Assembly: GCA_944358325.1 (NCBI GenBank)
Contig: CALVQV010000004.1
Span: 1 to 51,834 of the forward strand
Direction of reading: 5' to 3'
DNA from: an uncultured Bacilli bacterium
Lineage (GTDB): Bacteria; Bacillota_I; Bacilli_A; RF39; UBA660
Length of the DNA stretch: 51,834 bases
Of the stretch, positions 44,459 to 51,834 are shown in pieces. The notes below the pieces were generated by a model. That model did no database searches. It was not told the DNA's origin and saw only the letters and a program-made list of their open reading frames with translations. The first letter of the stretch is position 1, and every line of letters begins with the position of its first letter. The translations under genes and the position numbers were made by a program.

Positions 44459-45139
44459 ATGGAAATTTTGCGTGTAGAGAATTTATGCAGAAATTATGGT
44501 AAGGGTGAAACCTTAGTAAAAGCTTTAGATGATGTAAGCTTTAAAGTTGAAAGAGGCGAATTTGTTGCTATTATAGGCAGTAGTGGTAGTGGTAAAAGTA
44601 CGTTATTGCATATTTTAGGCGGTGTTGATAGACCAACTAGTGGTAAAGTATTTGTTGACAATCAAGATGTTTATTCATTAAACGAAACTAATCTTGCAAT
44701 ATTTAGACGTCGTCAAGTTGGATTAATTTATCAATTTTACAATCTTATTCCAATCTTAAATGTTAAAGAAAATATAACTTTACCAATTTTATTAGATGGT
44801 AAAAAACCAGATTATAAATATTTAGATGAATTAGTTGAAACACTAGGTTTATCTAAACGTGTTAATCATTTACCTAATCAATTATCTGGGGGAGAACAAC
44901 AAAGAGTTAGTATTGGAAGATCTTTAATGAATCGTCCAGCTATTTTATTAGCCGATGAACCTACAGGTAATTTGGATAGTAAAAATGGTCAAGAAATAAT
45001 GGAATTATTAAAATTATCCAACAAAAAATATAAACAAACGATTATTATGATTACCCACGATCATAATCTTGCTCTTAATGCTGATCGTATTATAACAATT
45101 AAAGACGGAAAAATTGTTTCCGACGAGCAAGTAAAATGA
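44459..45139 (+). CDS. ABC transporter ATPase (MacB/BceA-like)
   Basis: This 226-residue ATPase has Walker A GSSGSGKSTL, the Q-loop region YQFYNLIPIL, signature LSGGEQQR, Walker B ILLADEPTGNLD and the H-loop ITHD. GAGAGATAAA precedes the ATG. It overlaps the permease gene by four bases. With the two-component genes it forms a cell-envelope stress or antimicrobial peptide resistance unit. Confidence 0.95.
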   Translation: MEILRVENLCRNYGKGETLVKALDDVSFKVERGEFVAIIGSSGSGKSTLLHILGGVDRPTSGKVFVDNQDVYSLNETNLAIFRRRQVGLIYQFYNLIPILNVKENITLPILLDGKKPDYKYLDELVETLGLSKRVNHLPNQLSGGEQQRVSIGRSLMNRPAILLADEPTGNLDSKNGQEIMELLKLSNKKYKQTIIMITHDHNLALNADRIITIKDGKIVSDEQVK

Positions 45140-47703
45140 AAATATTAAATAAATTAACACTTGAACATTTGAAACTTAATAAAAAAAGAACTGTTGTTAC
45201 AGTAATAGGAATTATTCTTTCAACAGCACTTATGGTGGGGATAGGTTTATTATTTTCAACTGTTCGTGATAATGCGATAAAATCGACTATTGATTATAGT
45301 GGTAATCATCATGTTAAATTAGAAGTGCCATATGATAAATTAGATGCTATTAGAAATGAGAGTTATGTTAAAGAAGTAAAATTTACTTCTAGCAATGGAT
45401 ATGCTGATAATCCATTAAAAGAGGATACTTATTTTTATTATTTAAGAGTTGTTAGTGGTGATAAAAATTATTTAGAAACAATTAATTTAACTAAAGGACG
45501 TTTACCTAAGAATAATAAAGAAATTGTTATAGAAAGTTATTTGAATGAATATTTTGATATAGGTGATGAAATAACTTTAGATTTAGGGTATCGTGTTGAT
45601 TTAGACGGTAATAAGTTAGGTGATTCACCTTTACTTAGTGAACATGTTTGTGATGATTTAAAAGAAGAATGTGAATTAGTAATTAATGAGAAATTGATTA
45701 CAAATGAAAAAAACACATATAAAATTGTTGGAGTTTATGAAGATCAAAATTGGTCTCAAATACCTGGGATGGCTTTATATACAACAGATGATTATAATGA
45801 TAATGTAAATGCTTATATAGTATATAATAAACCAGAAAAAGCTTATGATAATACTGAAAAACTTATTAGTAATTTAAATCTAGATATAAAAAAAGATGAT
45901 ATCATTTATAATGATGCTTTATTAGGTTTTTATGGTGTTAGCAAATATAATAATATAACAGATTCAATTGCTTCTGTTATGTGTATTGTTTTAGGTTTAA
46001 TATCTGTTGCTTGTATTATTGTTATTTATAACTCATTTGCAATTTCAGTAATGGAACGTAAACGTCAATTTGGGTTATTTTCAAGTATAGGAGCTACAAG
46101 AAAACAATTAAGATATACTGTTTTCTTCGAAGCTTTTATTGTAGGGTTAATAGGTATTATTTTGGGTATTATAGGTGCCTATATAGGTATTGGTTTATTA
46201 CTTATGTTTATAAATCACTTGTTGCCAGAAGTGTTTGATAATAACTTGGCTTTATCTACATATCCAATATTTATCATTATTCCAATTATTTTCATGATTT
46301 TAACTATTCTAATTTCAGCTTTTATTCCATCACTTATGGCTAGTCGTGTAAGTCCAATTACAGCTATTCGTCAAAATGATGATATTAAGATCAAGGCTAA
46401 AAAATTAAAGACACCATTTTTTGTAAAATGGTTTGGCGTTGAAGGTGAAATAGCTTATAAAAATATGAAACGCAATAAGAAAAAATATCGTGTTACGATT
46501 GCTTCTTTATTTATAAGTATTGTACTATTCGTTGTTTTCAGTGCTTTAATGGAATATAGTTTTGGTGGTATGGATAAATATGCTGAAATAACAGATTATA
46601 ATTATAGCGTTTCATTTAGTCATAAAAAAGATAAACAATTAGAAGCTGACGCGGTTATAAATAAAATTTTAAAAACGAATAATGTAGAGAAATATACATT
46701 ATATAGAGAAGAATGGCTAAATGCGTATGTTGATGGTAAAAAATTATTTAGTAGTGAATTTAAGAAATTTGCGCATGATAATAATATTGAGCCTTATGAA
46801 GAACCAAATGTTCGTATCTTTATTATTAATGATGAAGCTTATGATAATTTTAAAAAAGAAATAGGCTTAAAAGAAGATAAAGTATTAGCTATTAATTATT
46901 TTAGTTCATTTATATATAAGAATAATTCACGTAAATTTGTTGAAAGTATTCCTTATAATAACCTAGATAGTATAGATTTTATTTATTATGAAGATAATCG
47001 TGTATTACCACTTAAAGATATTTATTTTACTAATAAAGTACCATTTGGTATCGATGGATTAGATTCAAGAAATATTTTTAATATTGTTGTTAATGAAGAA
47101 CTTTATAATAAACTATTTTATGAAGAAACAGATTATGAATGGGTTTATTATAATTTGTCTATGAAAGTTAAAGACGATGAGGCAATGGATAAATTGTTCG
47201 ATGAAGATGATAAAAATAATGTTCTAGTTGATGGTATTAACATAAGTAATTTTAATATTGAAAAAAGTTATCAAATGCAACGTAATCTTATTCTTGTTGT
47301 TAAAGTATTATTCTATGGTTTTATAGGTTTAGTTACTTTAATTGGTATTACTAGTGTTATAAATACTATTAATACAAGTATGTCTTTAAGAAGACGTGAG
47401 TTTGCAGTTTTAAGAAGTATTGGATTATCACCAAAAGGTTTTAATCGTATGCTTATTTTTGAATGTTTATTCTTTGGTTTAAAAGCATTGTTCTATGCTT
47501 TACCAGTAAGCTTAATTATTATTCTTTTAATTCATAAGTCAATAAATAATTTAGTAACGTTTGACAGTTTAATTATTCCTTATTCAAGTATTTTGATTTG
47601 TGTATTAGGAGTATTTATGATTACTGGATTATGCATGTGGTATGCAACAAGTAGGATAAAACGTGAAAATATTTTAGAAACAATTAGAAATGAAAATATT
47701 TAA
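45136..47703 (+). CDS. FtsX-family ABC permease, double-domain
   Basis: This 855-residue permease has a first membrane helix (about 18-40), a large outside domain (about 45-270), three helices forming an FtsX domain (about 278-400), another helix (about 452-475), a second outside domain (about 485-705) and three final helices (about 715-840). This duplicated FtsX layout differs from the ten-helix BceB. The repeat halves share SIGATRKQLR and SIGLSPKGFN after the first helix of each trio. Substrates are probably peptide antibiotics, by context. Confidence 0.9.
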   Translation: MKILNKLTLEHLKLNKKRTVVTVIGIILSTALMVGIGLLFSTVRDNAIKSTIDYSGNHHVKLEVPYDKLDAIRNESYVKEVKFTSSNGYADNPLKEDTYFYYLRVVSGDKNYLETINLTKGRLPKNNKEIVIESYLNEYFDIGDEITLDLGYRVDLDGNKLGDSPLLSEHVCDDLKEECELVINEKLITNEKNTYKIVGVYEDQNWSQIPGMALYTTDDYNDNVNAYIVYNKPEKAYDNTEKLISNLNLDIKKDDIIYNDALLGFYGVSKYNNITDSIASVMCIVLGLISVACIIVIYNSFAISVMERKRQFGLFSSIGATRKQLRYTVFFEAFIVGLIGIILGIIGAYIGIGLLLMFINHLLPEVFDNNLALSTYPIFIIIPIIFMILTILISAFIPSLMASRVSPITAIRQNDDIKIKAKKLKTPFFVKWFGVEGEIAYKNMKRNKKKYRVTIASLFISIVLFVVFSALMEYSFGGMDKYAEITDYNYSVSFSHKKDKQLEADAVINKILKTNNVEKYTLYREEWLNAYVDGKKLFSSEFKKFAHDNNIEPYEEPNVRIFIINDEAYDNFKKEIGLKEDKVLAINYFSSFIYKNNSRKFVESIPYNNLDSIDFIYYEDNRVLPLKDIYFTNKVPFGIDGLDSRNIFNIVVNEELYNKLFYEETDYEWVYYNLSMKVKDDEAMDKLFDEDDKNNVLVDGINISNFNIEKSYQMQRNLILVVKVLFYGFIGLVTLIGITSVINTINTSMSLRRREFAVLRSIGLSPKGFNRMLIFECLFFGLKALFYALPVSLIIILLIHKSINNLVTFDSLIIPYSSILICVLGVFMITGLCMWYATSRIKRENILETIRNENI

Positions 47704-47727
47704 GAGACTTTTGTCTCTTTTTTTGTT
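47696..47727. repeat. Left 32-bp direct repeat containing a terminator
   Basis: The repeat contains AGAGAC-TTTT-GTCTCT and a T-run, the terminator of the permease gene, whose stop codon is inside. The same 32 bp, with one change, recur at 48662-48693. Confidence 0.88.
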
Positions 47728-47784
47728 TATATAGAAGGATTTTGAATATATATATGAAATATTATTTATAGAAGGGATGAAAAT

Positions 47785-48630
47785 ATGAATAATAAAATAA
47801 TTGTAAAAAATATTAAAATATCTATTATAAAAGTAAATAATATGGACTATATATCTTTAACAGATTTAGCTATTTATCAAAATTCTAAGGATCCATCTTT
47901 TACTATTAAAAATTGGTTACGTAAAATAAGTACAATTGAATATATTGGACTTTGGGAACAATTTAATAATGATAATTTTAATTTGGTCGAATTCGACCAA
48001 ATTAAAAAAGAATGTGGTAGAAATTCTTTTTCAATGTCACCAAGTCAATGGATACGAAGAACAAATTCTATTGGTTTGATTTCTAAAAGAGGTAGATATA
48101 GTTTTGGTACTTTTGCTCATTCTTTGATTGCTTTTGAATTTGCAAGTTGGTTGTCGCCAGAATTTAAATTATATTTAATTAATGAATTTGAAAGGTTAAA
48201 AAAATTAGAGGCGAAAAGTATTCAAATTGAATGGGATATTGGAAGAGAATTAAGTAAAATTAATTATCTAATTCACACAAGCGCTATTGAAGAAATAATT
48301 GTACCTATTTTAACTGAAAAACAGAAAAAAAGTGTATATAGGTAAGAAGCTGATTTATTAAATGTAGCATTATTTGGAATGACTAAAGAAGAATGGGAAA
48401 ATAAAAATCCTACTTTAGCTCTTAAGGGTAATATTCGTGATTATGCGGATTTAATTCAATTATTAATTTTAAGTAATTTAGAAAGTATTAATGCATCTAT
48501 GATTAGATTAGGATTAGGTCAACAAGAAAGATTGATAAAACTTAATTTATCAGCACAAAAACAAATAAAATTATTTAAAAATAATCAATTTTTAAAACAA
48601 TTAAATGATTTTTCAAACAAGACTAACTGA
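47785..48630 (+). pseudogene. KilA-N domain protein split by an in-frame stop
   Basis: The first part (186 codons) has a KilA-N DNA-binding domain: DYISLTDLA, IKNWLRK, TIEYIGLWEQ, SPSQWIRRTNSIGLISKRGR, then FEFASWLSPEFKLYLINEF. A TAA at 48343 interrupts it. Reading on in the same frame gives EADLLNVALFGMTKEEWENKNP and NIRDYADLIQLLILSNLES, the usual C-terminal region of such proteins, up to a TGA at 48628. No frameshift is needed, so one nonsense change broke the gene, unless the stop is read through. Homologues occur in phages and mobile regions. Confidence 0.85.
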
Positions 48631-48661
48631 TTTTAAATTAAATAATATTTAATAATTTTGT

Positions 48662-48693
48662 ATATTTAAGAGATTTTTGTCTCTTTTTTTGTT
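48662..48693. repeat. Right 32-bp direct repeat containing a terminator
   Basis: This is a copy of 47696-47727 with one mismatch (T for C in the stem). It lies 966 bp away, just behind the KilA-N pseudogene, and runs into TTATAAT, the -10 of the next gene. Confidence 0.88.
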
Positions 48694-48722
48694 ATAATTT
48701 AATTATAGTAGTGGGGGATGTT

Positions 48723-49337
48723 ATGAGTAGTTTAAAATTTTTTGGATTACCTATAAAAGAAAAAGGGTATAAAATTGTTAATAGTAGAGGATATTTAACA
48801 TATAGTCGTAGTATGCAAGCATGGGCTAAAGAATATGATAAAAGTAAATATATGGCGCTTAGTGAAGATTTAGGAGAACAATTAGAGGCTCTATTTGAAG
48901 AAGGGTATGTTGTTGGTATTCATCAGCTTATTAATAGATTATCTCTTGAAGAAGTAAATGAATGTTTTAAAAAAGGTTTTTGTACTCTAAAAAATGTAGA
49001 AGATTTACCAGATATCAATTTGGATTTTGAATTAACTAATTTATTTCCGATGTTTATGGGACAATTGAAAACTTCTAATAGACAAGTTTTATTAACAAAA
49101 ATTCCTGAAGATTATATTGGTTATGCTATTAATAAGGAAGATATTTTACCTATATATAAAAAGAGAAATAATGATTATTATTTGCTTCCAGAATATATTT
49201 ATGGAGTATTAGATTGCCGTAAAGATTTTGTTCGTATGGGAGATTTAATTAAAAATAATACTTATAAAAATGTCCATGGCTATGAAGACTGTGAATTAAT
49301 TTATGATGCAAGTGTTAATAGTGAGATGGTAAAATGA
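48723..49337 (+). CDS. Hypothetical soluble protein upstream of rnhB
   Basis: I do not recognise this 204-residue protein. It has no signal or membrane helix. The start SSLKFFGLPIKEKGYKIVN and an acidic middle (LEALFEEGYVVG, LSLEEVNECF) are seen, with several Tyr/Asp-rich stretches near the end. The ATG at 48723 follows GGGGGATG, and an in-frame GTG 12 bases earlier overlaps that site. Its stop overlaps the rnhB start. Confidence 0.7.
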   Translation: MSSLKFFGLPIKEKGYKIVNSRGYLTYSRSMQAWAKEYDKSKYMALSEDLGEQLEALFEEGYVVGIHQLINRLSLEEVNECFKKGFCTLKNVEDLPDINLDFELTNLFPMFMGQLKTSNRQVLLTKIPEDYIGYAINKEDILPIYKKRNNDYYLLPEYIYGVLDCRKDFVRMGDLIKNNTYKNVHGYEDCELIYDASVNSEMVK

Positions 49338-49957
49338 TAGATATGTATCTTTATGAAAATGAATTAAAAGAAAAAGGTATTAAGTATATTGGTGGTACAG
49401 ATGAGGCGGGAAGAGGTCCATTATATGGTCCTGTTGTGGCTGCATGTTGTTATCTACCAAATGATTTTTGTTTAGATGGCTTAAATGATAGCAAGAAATT
49501 AAGTGAAAAAAAACGTGAAGAGTTTTATAAGTATATAATTAGTCATGCCATATATGGTATAGGGATAGTTGATGCTGAAGAAATAGATCAAATTAATATT
49601 TATGAAGCAAGTCGCAAGGCTATGAAAATAGCTATTACTAAAGTTAAAGAACAAATACCTTTAGAACATGTTTTAACAGATGCCATGCCTTTAGGTGATT
49701 TCATTGCTAATACACCAATTATTAAGGGTGATGCTAAAAGTGCTTCTATTGCGGCTGCTAGTATTATTGCTAAAGTTACAAGGGATCACATGTTATATGA
49801 AGTAGATATTAAGTATCCAGAGTATGGTTTTAAGAAGCATAAAGGTTATCCTACTAAAGCTCATATTGAAGCTATTCATAAATATGGTCTTATTCCAGAG
49901 TATCGTAAAACATATGGACCTGTTAAGGAGTTAATCGATGAAAATAGAAATAGTTAA
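49334..49957 (+). CDS. rnhB: Ribonuclease HII
   Basis: RNase HII cuts RNA in RNA-DNA hybrids, including single ribonucleotides. GGTDEAGRGPLYGPVVA contains the first catalytic pair (Asp23, Glu24), LNDSKKLSEKKRE and VLTDAMPL the next Asp, and KGDAKSASIAAASIIAKVTRD the core helix, cut here to SASIAAASIIAKVTRD. It has 207 residues. An alternative ATG lies three codons in. It overlaps the next gene by 20 bases. Confidence 0.97.
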   Translation: MIDMYLYENELKEKGIKYIGGTDEAGRGPLYGPVVAACCYLPNDFCLDGLNDSKKLSEKKREEFYKYIISHAIYGIGIVDAEEIDQINIYEASRKAMKIAITKVKEQIPLEHVLTDAMPLGDFIANTPIIKGDAKSASIAAASIIAKVTRDHMLYEVDIKYPEYGFKKHKGYPTKAHIEAIHKYGLIPEYRKTYGPVKELIDENRNS

Positions 49958-50450
49958 AGTTGGCGCTTTAGAAACTAATTGTTATATTTTAAGTTGCAAT
50001 AATCATGTTTTAGTAATTGATCCGGGTGATGACTATAATCGTATAGTTGCTAAAATAGGTGATAGAATAATAGATAGTATCATCATTACACATAGTCATT
50101 TTGATCATATTGGAGCAGTAAAATATTTTAATAATGTAGATGTTTATGATTATTCTAATATTGATGAGTTCAAAAGTGATTATTTTAAGTTTAAAGTTAT
50201 AAAAACACCAGGTCATACTAAAGATTCAATTACTTTATATTTTGAAAGTGAAAAACTTATGTTTGTTGGAGATTTTATTTTTAAAGATAGTATTGGCAGA
50301 ACAGATTTAGAGGGTGGCAATAATATTGATATGCAAGCAAGCATTGAATTAATAAAAAAATATCCTAAAGATATTATTATTTATCCTGGACATGGTGATA
50401 AAACATCTTTAGGTTATGAAATAGAACACAATTATTATTTTATGAGGTGA
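49938..50450 (+). CDS. MBL-fold metal hydrolase (glyoxalase II-like)
   Basis: The zinc motif HSHFDH (52-57), the next His in TPGHTKDS, the Asp in FVGDFIF and the final His in YPGHGDKTS form a complete binuclear site. This 170-residue form matches the short GloB-like hydrolases. The substrate is unknown; small thioesters are usual. It overlaps rnhB and ends three bases before a pseudopilin gene. Confidence 0.9.
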   Translation: MKIEIVKVGALETNCYILSCNNHVLVIDPGDDYNRIVAKIGDRIIDSIIITHSHFDHIGAVKYFNNVDVYDYSNIDEFKSDYFKFKVIKTPGHTKDSITLYFESEKLMFVGDFIFKDSIGRTDLEGGNNIDMQASIELIKKYPKDIIIYPGHGDKTSLGYEIEHNYYFMR

Positions 50451-50453
50451 AAG

Positions 50454-50825
50454 ATGAAAAAGAATGGTTTTACAATTGTTGAATTATTGGGGATAATTAT
50501 TATTTTGGGTATTATATTAGCTATTACAATGCCTTTAACTAATAAAATTATTAGTAATGCTGAAGAGGAGTCTTATAATTTATTAGTTAGTAATCTAAAG
50601 GGGGCAGCGGAAGATTATTTAGCCGATAATATGTCTTTAATTCCTGAAAATGAAGGTGATAAAGTTGTTATTACTTTAGATGATTTAGTAAAAGGAAATT
50701 ATTTGGATGCTGATGTAGAAAACCCAAAAACTCATAAAAAAATGTCTTATTCTAAAACAACTATTACAATAACATATAGCGGTGGTAGTTACAATTATAA
50801 TGTTAAGGTAGTAGATGAAAATTAA
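50454..50825 (+). CDS. Pseudopilin
   Basis: The short leader MKKNG is cut before FTIVELLGIIIILGII, with Glu at mature position 5, a normal type IV prepilin signal. A helix and a small beta domain (VITLDDLVKGNYLDADVENP) follow, to 123 residues. It is the smallest of three prepilin-type genes in the window and resembles minor or major pseudopilins. GAGGTGAAAG precedes the ATG. Confidence 0.88.
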   Translation: MKKNGFTIVELLGIIIILGIILAITMPLTNKIISNAEEESYNLLVSNLKGAAEDYLADNMSLIPENEGDKVVITLDDLVKGNYLDADVENPKTHKKMSYSKTTITITYSGGSYNYNVKVVDEN

Positions 50826-50850
50826 AAAGCGATTTTAGTAATCGCTTTTT
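50824..50850. terminator. Bidirectional terminator
   Basis: AAAAAGCGATT (50824-50834) pairs with AATCGCTTTTT (50840-50850). It serves the pseudopilin gene and the converging DUF1540 gene. Confidence 0.88.
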
Positions 50851-51022
50851 AGTTTTCATCACTTTTTCTTTTTTTATAACTGTCACACATTGTAGCTTCT
50901 TTAGTATCTTCTAAACTACAATTACAAATGCGTATTTTTTTCTTAGAACAAGAATTTAATTTAGGAATGCAATAAGTACAATCATGTACAGAGCATTTAA
51001 TACTTTTATTAATTTCTTTCAT
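50849..51022 (-). CDS. Small Cys-rich DUF1540-like protein
   Basis: This 57-residue protein, IKCSVHDCTYC followed by CSKKKIRICNCSLED and TMCDSY, matches the DUF1540 pattern of a Cys-rich zinc-binding-like motif (IxCSVxxCxY ... CxAxxI ... TxC). GGTGAT lies just before the ATG at 51022. Its function is unknown; members are common in spore-forming Gram-positives. It converges on the pseudopilin gene over a shared terminator. Confidence 0.8.
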   Translation of the reverse strand: MKEINKSIKCSVHDCTYCIPKLNSCSKKKIRICNCSLEDTKEATMCDSYKKRKSDEN

Positions 51023-51128
51023 ACTATCACCATTTATAATGTTAACTTTTTTTATAATTTTATGCTTAGAAAAATATTGCTAATAGATATGTTTTATTAT
51101 ATAATACGTGACAAGTTTAGGTGATGAT

Positions 51129-51737
51129 ATGAAAAAAGAAGAATTAATTATGTTAAAAAAATTAGTAGATCGTCTAAATCATTATGCTTTTTCTAAAAAA
51201 GATATTAATACTATATTAAAAAATGATGCTTTAGTTTTAGAAACAATGGTAAATTTAGAACCTCTTTATTTTTTAGAAGCAATTAAAATTGTTAAGATGA
51301 ATTTTAGTTTACAAGAAAAGTTAAAAATATTAGATTTTTTTAAAAATAATGACAATGATAGTATTTTTATTGTAACTAGTTTAATAAATTATAAAATTAT
51401 AAATAAAAAAGAAGAAGCTATAAGATGTTTATTAGATACAGGTAATTTTAATAAAAGATGTATATATTGTCTTTTTAAGATGAAAGGTTTAACAGATGAG
51501 GAAATTGCTTTAGAAGGGGCTAAAATAGTAAATCAATTACATAAAGAAGAAAATATTTATATGGCGACTCATTTCTTGTTAAAAAAGTATAAGAAAAAGC
51601 CAAATAAAGGTCTTAGTATGGCAAAAATTATAAAGTTTAATGAAGATTATAAATTAAACGAAATTTTAAAAAGTGATTATTTTGGAATGATAAATTTAGA
51701 GATAAAAGATAATAAAAAAATACATAAAGTTAAATAG
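51129..51737 (+). CDS. Hypothetical helical protein
   Basis: I do not recognise this 202-residue soluble protein. It is almost wholly helical and Lys/Leu-rich, like helical-repeat proteins (LKKLVDRLNHYAFSKKDI, LETMVNLEPLYFLEAIKIV, then FKMKGLTDEEIALEG). The ATG at 51129 follows AGGTGATG. It has its own terminator. Confidence 0.65.
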   Translation: MKKEELIMLKKLVDRLNHYAFSKKDINTILKNDALVLETMVNLEPLYFLEAIKIVKMNFSLQEKLKILDFFKNNDNDSIFIVTSLINYKIINKKEEAIRCLLDTGNFNKRCIYCLFKMKGLTDEEIALEGAKIVNQLHKEENIYMATHFLLKKYKKKPNKGLSMAKIIKFNEDYKLNEILKSDYFGMINLEIKDNKKIHKVK

Positions 51738-51766
51738 TTGAATTAATAATTATTTAACTTTTTTTA
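51727..51766 (+). terminator. Terminator near the window end
   Basis: AAGTTAAATA (51727-51736) pairs with TATTTAACTT (51751-51760), followed by a T-run. The stop codon of the last gene is in the hairpin. Confidence 0.85.
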
Positions 51767-51816
51767 TATATTAGGAAAGTTCTTTGCAAAAAGCACCAAG
51801 AAGCTATTGACATACA

Positions 51817-51834
51817 TATGTTCGTGTGTTAGTA
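51817..51834 (+). promoter_or_regulatory. Possible LexA-controlled promoter, cut by the window end
   Basis: A -35 TTGACA (51817-51822) overlaps CATACATATGTTCG (51821-51834), which has 12 of 14 bases of the Gram-positive SOS box CGAACATATGTTCG. The gene it would control lies beyond the window. Confidence 0.5.

Overview
The window is very AT-rich and densely packed, mostly on the + strand. Gene order and content point to a low-GC Gram-positive bacterium (Bacillota; Bacilli/Erysipelotrichia-like, probably an uncultured gut-type lineage). It carries HrcA/CIRCE heat-shock control, a T-box riboswitch, the alaS-ireB-ruvX-DUF1292-mltG-trmR-U32-U32-greA block known from Bacillus, and the spore genes gpr and spoIIP next to rpsT. 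TGA ends several genes (hrcA, avd, the histidine kinase gene), so the standard bacterial code is used. No tRNA, rRNA, CRISPR array or classical insertion sequence was seen.

Layout. 1-2.5 kb: thyX, tmk, lepB and a PH-domain gene. 2.5-9.1 kb: a CIRCE-controlled hrcA-grpE-dnaK-pepF-dnaJ operon. 9.1-14.1 kb: a membrane-anchored polysaccharide deacetylase, a solitary small-toxin/antisense-RNA module, frr, two zinc-ribbon membrane proteins and an AI-2E-family permease. 14.1-16.5 kb: an alanine-type T-box controlling a dNMP-kinase-like gene and a short alaS. 16.6-19.9 kb: a cytosolic HExxH protein diverging from a membrane-anchored thioredoxin-fold protein. 19.9-26.6 kb: ireB/reoM, ruvX, DUF1292, mltG, the TrmR/TrhP tRNA wobble-uridine genes and greA. 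26.6-34.3 kb: a glycine-rich prepilin, tig, ruvAB, queA, miaA, a transglutaminase-like protein and rpsT. 34.4-35.8 kb: a four-copy tandem array of small hydrophobic peptide genes, each with a convergent antisense promoter. 35.8-38.1 kb: gpr, spoIIP and a small membrane gene. 38.2-42.7 kb: a complete diversity-generating retroelement (DGR). 42.7-47.7 kb: a Bce-like two-component system with an FtsX-type ABC transporter. 47.7-51.8 kb: a broken KilA-N gene between direct repeats, rnhB, an MBL-fold hydrolase, a pseudopilin, a DUF1540 gene and a hypothetical gene, ending in a possible SOS-type promoter.

Two accessory systems stand out. The first is the DGR. A 680-residue prepilin ends in a 91-nt variable repeat (40133-40223). 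It is followed by a MutS-domain-I-like gene, an Avd-like gene, a DGR-type reverse transcriptase with YMDD and a GSMTSQ motif, and a 91-nt template repeat (42401-42491). The two repeats differ at 16 positions, every one an A in the template, and agree at all 64 non-A positions. This is the signature of adenine-directed mutagenic retrohoming, here aimed at a surface pilin-like protein.

The second is a family of five small modules, four in tandem at 34.4-35.8 kb and one at 10.6-10.9 kb. Each encodes a 25-27 residue K/D-K-start hydrophobic peptide and carries a facing promoter (-35, 17-bp spacer, -10) for a roughly 110-nt antisense RNA that ends at the peptide stop codon. The layout is that of type I toxin-antitoxin loci, but I do not recognise the peptide family.
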